Position numbers and translations under genes: made by a program
Notes under the pieces: model-generated
Database searches by the model: none
What the model saw: the letters and a program-made list of their open reading frames with translations, nothing else
What the model was told of the DNA's origin: nothing
Part shown: positions 60,621 to 64,000 of the stretch, piece by piece
Layout of the letters: every line of letters begins with the position of its first letter
How positions within the stretch are numbered: position 1 is the stretch's first letter
DNA from: Alisma plantago-aquatica
Lineage: Eukaryota > Streptophyta > Magnoliopsida > Alismatales > Alismataceae
Length of the DNA stretch: 64,000 nt
NCBI GenBank assembly: GCA_963693085.1
Contig: OY856409.1
Span: forward strand, 664,483,591-664,547,590
Reading direction: 5' to 3'

Positions 60621-61932
60621 TGATAAATGTATATTTATCCCTTTATTTACATCTTTTAGATATCTTTCTAGGATTGTTTTGTTATTTATCTTCTTCATTT
60701 TGTTATTAATTGTATTAGTTTGATATTTTATATTTATTTAGAGTTTTAAATATATTTGCTTTTTTTTGTAGGAAAATAGCTCATGAGGAAATTCTCCTAG
60801 AAGATATTTTGCACAAATTCCCGCAGTATCTGGTTTCATTATATACCTTTCACAAAAATCGATATAACTCCCACATCTCAAGGTAAAATTTAATGTGCAA
60901 GTATGCGTTGGAAAGATAATTCAATTATCTACAGGAAAAGCATATTTTCGGATCGCTTCGAATTTTATGACTAGCCAAAAAATATTTTCGAAATCGATGT
61001 TGCGGAAAATTACTGTAAAAGGAATGCAAAGTAATCAATTGTTTCCTCTATTGACTAAATCTAGAAAGTTAGCAGCTGCCGACGGCCATTTCTTTTTCCC
61101 TAAACCTAATGTATACCCCACTCTTTCTCCTATAAAAGGAGGGGCACTTCCTCCTCCTTGGGCATCTCGGTTTTCTCTTGTATTAGCACTCTGAAGCATT
61201 TCTTGTATTCTTCTTCTAGATCTGAAATAAAGTGGCCTCACATCTTTGTTCATATTATTTTCAATTCCATTATTCCATTGTGTTTAGATATAGTACTTTA
61301 TTTTCTCCTCCTCCCCTCTCTTGAGCAATCGAGCAAGGTAGGAAGAGACAACCATCTTCATTGTCTCTAATCGAGGATCAGTAGTTGTAAGACTTGAAGA
61401 TGGCTAGATCACTTCCTTCCTCTGTCTTTCTTTGCTCCTTCTCCATGAGTGAGTAGTTATTTATCGAGGCAAGGGGAATAACCCCTTATCCATGGCTTTA
61501 TCAACTTTTCCTTAAAAATGATTCTAGATGGCTTTTGGGTTTGATAACTAATTGATCTATCAAAGTAATTAATTGATTTGATCAAAAGTTAATCTGGATA
61601 GATATGACCGTGGAAGTTCAGATTTAGAACAACAAACCCAATCACATAGGAGTTTTGAAACAACCGTGGATCTTCTTCTTTTAGGATGATGAACTAAGAA
61701 GCATGAGCACCAGGACCAATGGGCTCATGTGGAGTCCATCTTTAGTGGATTTTTATTAGTTCACTTGCCTTCATCAAATCCTTCATTTTTAAAGGATTAG
61801 TTTGTTTTTGCCTTGGCTAAGGTGGTGAAAACCCCTAAAGACTTGATTCTCATCTCTTGATCTAATCACCGCTTGCTTTTGCTTTCTTTAATCTATAGTC
61901 TTTTCATTCATGATAGTTTTTCTTGTGCTAAC
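60621..61932 (+). repeat. 3' LTR of element N1, interrupted
   Basis: Matches the first 1312 bases of the 5' LTR and stops after GTGCTAAC where C2 begins. The last 309 bases should resume beyond C2. Confidence 0.93.
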
Positions 61933-62281
61933 TGTTGGATAAATTGGATATTATGATAAATCCCTTTGTTTCGATGATGACAAACATTTCATTCTTATTA
62001 ATCTAACGAGCTACTTGAGTGTGCAGGACTAAGATGGATGACAAAGCAACTAGGGAAAATCCACAAGCTAAAATGTTTATATTTTCATGCAATGTAATCA
62101 ATGTTGTAAAACTTGTACAAATATATAATGTACAAGTACTTAGAATTGCATGTAAATCAAGCGTTAGATTTTCCCTAGCCAAACACCATTGTTAGACATG
62201 TCATCCCATTTTATTAGGATCACCTTTGCACACTCACACATATAATTAATGCTTAAATTGAAACCTTGAAACAGGATCATT

Positions 62282-62482
62282 CTCGGTCGACAAACTCCTT
62301 GACCGAGACACTCTCGGTCGACAATCTTCTTGACCGAGAAAGATCCAAAGTAGTCGTTAGACACAACAAACAAGTTAGTTGGTAGTTAAAGAAAGACGTT
62401 GCAAATCACTTGTTCCAGAGAGCCTGTCGGTCGACAAAAGTTCGACCGAGTAGGTGTCTCGGTCGACCATTTGTCGACCGAG
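62282..62482 (+). promoter_or_regulatory. Array of four TCGGTCGA inverted repeats
   Basis: Units at 62282-62307, 62313-62338, 62426-62450 and 62458-62482. Each has CTCGGTCGAC or GTCGGTCGAC, a spacer of about 8-9 bases, then GACCGAG, so each can fold into a hairpin or bind a dimeric factor. They lie 135-340 bp upstream of the TATA box, as do those in the solo LTR at 16843-16998. Confidence 0.8.
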
Positions 62483-62618
62483 ATGGTCTCTGACAGCAAC
62501 AGCAGAATAAAGTAATTAGCCGTTGTTAAAGCAACAACTTTATACCTAACAGCTAGTTAAGCACTTAGAAACCCCTAGAAGTTGTCTAGAACGTCCTTAA
62601 GCATACTTAGGCCATTCC

Positions 62619-62626
62619 TATAAATA
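62619..62626 (+). promoter_or_regulatory. LTR TATA box of C2
   Basis: CCTATAAATAGG, followed by the transcript leader. Confidence 0.75.
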
Positions 62627-63354
62627 GGACAAGCCATAGGACACTAGACTTCACTTGTTACACTTGAGAATACACTTGAGCATACTTGAGCAATCTTTTG
62701 CAAGCAATTTGAGCACTGTGATCATTGGCCTACTTTCTTCTTAGCTCAATCTCGTGTCCTATAGGCTATATTCTCCTACCCACATCAATCACAAGTTCAC
62801 ATACTTGGCTAGGAGATCTTACGCTTGATCTAGGCATATCAAGCCTCGGGCTTAAAGGATAAGTTGTAATTTCCTTTTTCTTTCTTGTTCCTTTTTATCT
62901 TTTGTACTCTCCTTGCTACTCCTAGGGTTGGAGGCTGCGTATTGGAGAGGGTTGACTTCTCAGGTGGAGAAGGGGACTTCAAGCTACTTCAAGAAGGCTA
63001 TTGCAAGGGAAGCTACTTCAGAAGGCTGGTGCAACGGGAGTTGGTGCATCTACTTCAAGGGAAGGCTGCTTCAAGGTTGGCGATTACTTCTAGGTGAAGG
63101 CTGCTTGAAGGGTTTAGGAAAAGAGATTGTATTTTATGTAAATTCCTTGAAGAGGTAATAAAATAAATTTCTTTTCAAATCCCGGTTGGGTAAGCAACCG
63201 GGTAGTGGATTGACGGCTATAGTATTTGCTATAGTTGGAACCACTCTAAACCTTGTGTCTCTTTGTCCAATATTTCTCATTGTGGTTGTTTGAGTTCAAT
63301 AATTGTTAAATTATCTATAAAACTCTATTCACCCCCCCTCTAGTAGTTTTCAAT

Positions 63355-63366
63355 TGGTATCAGAGC
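63355..63366 (+). other. Primer-binding site, tRNA-iMet
   Basis: TGGTATCAGAGC two bases after the LTR end. Confidence 0.92.
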
Positions 63367-63399
63367 AGGCTTCAAGGAACCCTAACCAGGTCTTGAAGA

Positions 63400-63969
63400 A
63401 TGGAGGGAAATGGTGAAAAGTGCTTGGACGAAACCACTACATGCTGCAATTGGTGTTTAGGAACAAACCACAAAACAACCGGATGCCCATGGAGATCAAA
63501 GGAAGAGGATAAGCACAAAGAATGCTTTATTGCTACAACTAGTGAAGAAGAAGAAGAAGAAGAAGAGGTAAGTCTTTTTGATTTATCTAAAGAAGAACTA
63601 GTTGCTATTATTAAAGAAACACATAATAAATATGTTGAGTGCAAAAAGAAATTAAAGAAATCAAATAAGGAAAATGATGATCTAAATGTTAAACTTCTTG
63701 CTCTTGCATCTGAAAATGAGAATCTTAAAGAGGGAAATAAATTTTCTGATCTTAAGTTAAAATCTATGGAAGCCGATTGCAAGCTCCTTTCTGTTGAAAA
63801 TTCAAACTTACAGACTCAAGTAAACGATCTTCAGAAACAACCATTATTGTGCACCCATATAGATTATGACACTATTGTTAAAGAAAGAAATTTATTGTCA
63901 TCAAATCTAGACCAAGCAAAAATAGACATTAAGAAAAGAATGGATGAGATTGCCAAGCTACAACAATAA
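63400..63969 (+). CDS. Copia Gag C-terminal part (zinc knuckle and coiled coil)
   Basis: 189 aa, beginning only about 35 bases after the primer site. A CX2CX4HX4C knuckle (CNWCLGTNHKTTGC) lies at residues 16-29, then a poly-Glu run at 50-57 encoded by a GAA microsatellite, then a long Lys/Glu/Leu-rich coiled coil from about 63 to the end. In SIRE-type gag the knuckle is preceded by a capsid domain of 200 or more residues; here that domain is absent, so the gene looks 5'-deleted or the element is non-autonomous. It stops at TAA 63967-63969. Pol, if present, is beyond the edge. Confidence 0.75.
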   Translation: MEGNGEKCLDETTTCCNWCLGTNHKTTGCPWRSKEEDKHKECFIATTSEEEEEEEEVSLFDLSKEELVAIIKETHNKYVECKKKLKKSNKENDDLNVKLLALASENENLKEGNKFSDLKLKSMEADCKLLSVENSNLQTQVNDLQKQPLLCTHIDYDTIVKERNLLSSNLDQAKIDIKKRMDEIAKLQQ

Positions 63970-64000
63970 GTTCGTAGTTTGAATAACCATGGCATTCTTG

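Larger units (their letters stand above)
55935..61932 (+). mobile_element. Non-autonomous LTR element N1 (gag-like, no pol), nested in G3
   Basis: LTRs 55935-57555 and 60621-61932 (the latter cut by element C2), a tRNA-Asp-type primer site and a 3.1 kb interior with a zinc-knuckle ORF and a 288-aa ORF, but no protease, reverse transcriptase or integrase. The LTRs are roughly in the low nineties percent identical by eye. The tRNA-Asp primer site and TGATAA start suggest kinship with Athila/Tat gypsy elements; this is inference. The 5 bases before it, GCTTG, should be the target duplication; the partner lies beyond the window. Confidence 0.85.
61933..63352 (+). repeat. 5' LTR of copia element C2
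   Basis: 1420 bp, TGTTGGATAAATTGG to GTAGTTTTCA. Holds four TCGGTCGAC...GACCGA inverted-repeat units (62282-62482), a TATA box at 62619, a direct-repeat zone of AAGGCT(A/G)CTTCAAG words (62980-63110), and the family's CACCCCCCCTCTAG block just before the end. Confidence 0.92.
61933..64000 (+). mobile_element. Ty1/copia-type element C2, 5' end, nested in N1
   Basis: LTR 61933-63352, tRNA-iMet primer site, and a gag-derived frame running toward the right edge. The LTR belongs to the family of 16517-17978 and 5886-7259. The long LTR, zinc knuckle and acidic coiled-coil gag tail suggest the SIRE/Maximus group of copia elements (inference). The likely target duplication is CTAAC at 61928-61932. 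Confidence 0.85.

Noticed and set aside
63372..63782. 136-aa minus frame
   Set aside because: Serine-rich shadow of the C2 gag coiled coil.
1..64000. Endogenous pararetrovirus sequence
   Set aside because: No movement-protein or caulimovirus-type arrangement; every RT or integrase trace fits an LTR element or LINE with its own LTRs or LINE domains.

Overview
The window is repeat-dense nuclear DNA of a flowering plant. I see no host gene, rRNA or tRNA. Nearly every recognisable coding trace belongs to a transposable element: Ty3/gypsy and Ty1/copia LTR retrotransposons, L1-like and RTE-like LINE relics, and a CACTA (En/Spm) DNA transposon. An Arabidopsis-type TTTAGGG array, tRNA-iMet and tRNA-Asp primer sites and a plant tnp2 transposase point to an angiosperm. 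The species cannot be told.

Layout. 1-4875: minus-strand gypsy element with protease start, an intact 459-aa gag, a primer site and a 2.8 kb 5' LTR; the rest lies left of the window. 5270-7259: LINE relic and a minus-strand copia-type LTR. 7267-8280 and 19052-19885: two copies of one dispersed repeat. 11569-18121: complete but dead copia element with short LTRs; its 3' LTR is split by a solo LTR with a perfect 5-bp target duplication. 20300-23614: 3' LTR of another minus-strand gypsy element. 24148 to about 31915: CACTA transposon with two decayed minus-strand genes and an interstitial telomeric array. 32900-33310: LINE relic. 34168-43152: gypsy element with two LTRs, the right one truncated, and a decayed interior. 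43153-43830: L1-like relic. 46225-47960: RTE-type LINE relic. 49405-50825: copia pol relic. 50830-64000: a nest in which a decayed gypsy element is cut by a gag-only LTR element (tRNA-Asp primer site), whose 3' LTR is cut by a copia element that runs off the right edge.

How the parts relate. The gypsy elements at 1-4875, 34168-43152 and 50830-55934 share LTR organisation, primer site and the roughly 450-bp leader up to the gag start. Only the first keeps an open gag. The other two share the same decayed interior, which suggests they were copied in trans by a relative. Three copia-type LTRs (5886, 16517, 61933) form a second family; two of them carry clear TCGGTCGA inverted repeats upstream of the TATA box. 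The element at 55935-61932 has a zinc knuckle and a 288-aa unrecognised ORF but no reverse transcriptase, and is the best candidate for an undescribed non-autonomous family.

All alignments were made by eye. Identity values and exact ends of decayed elements are approximate.
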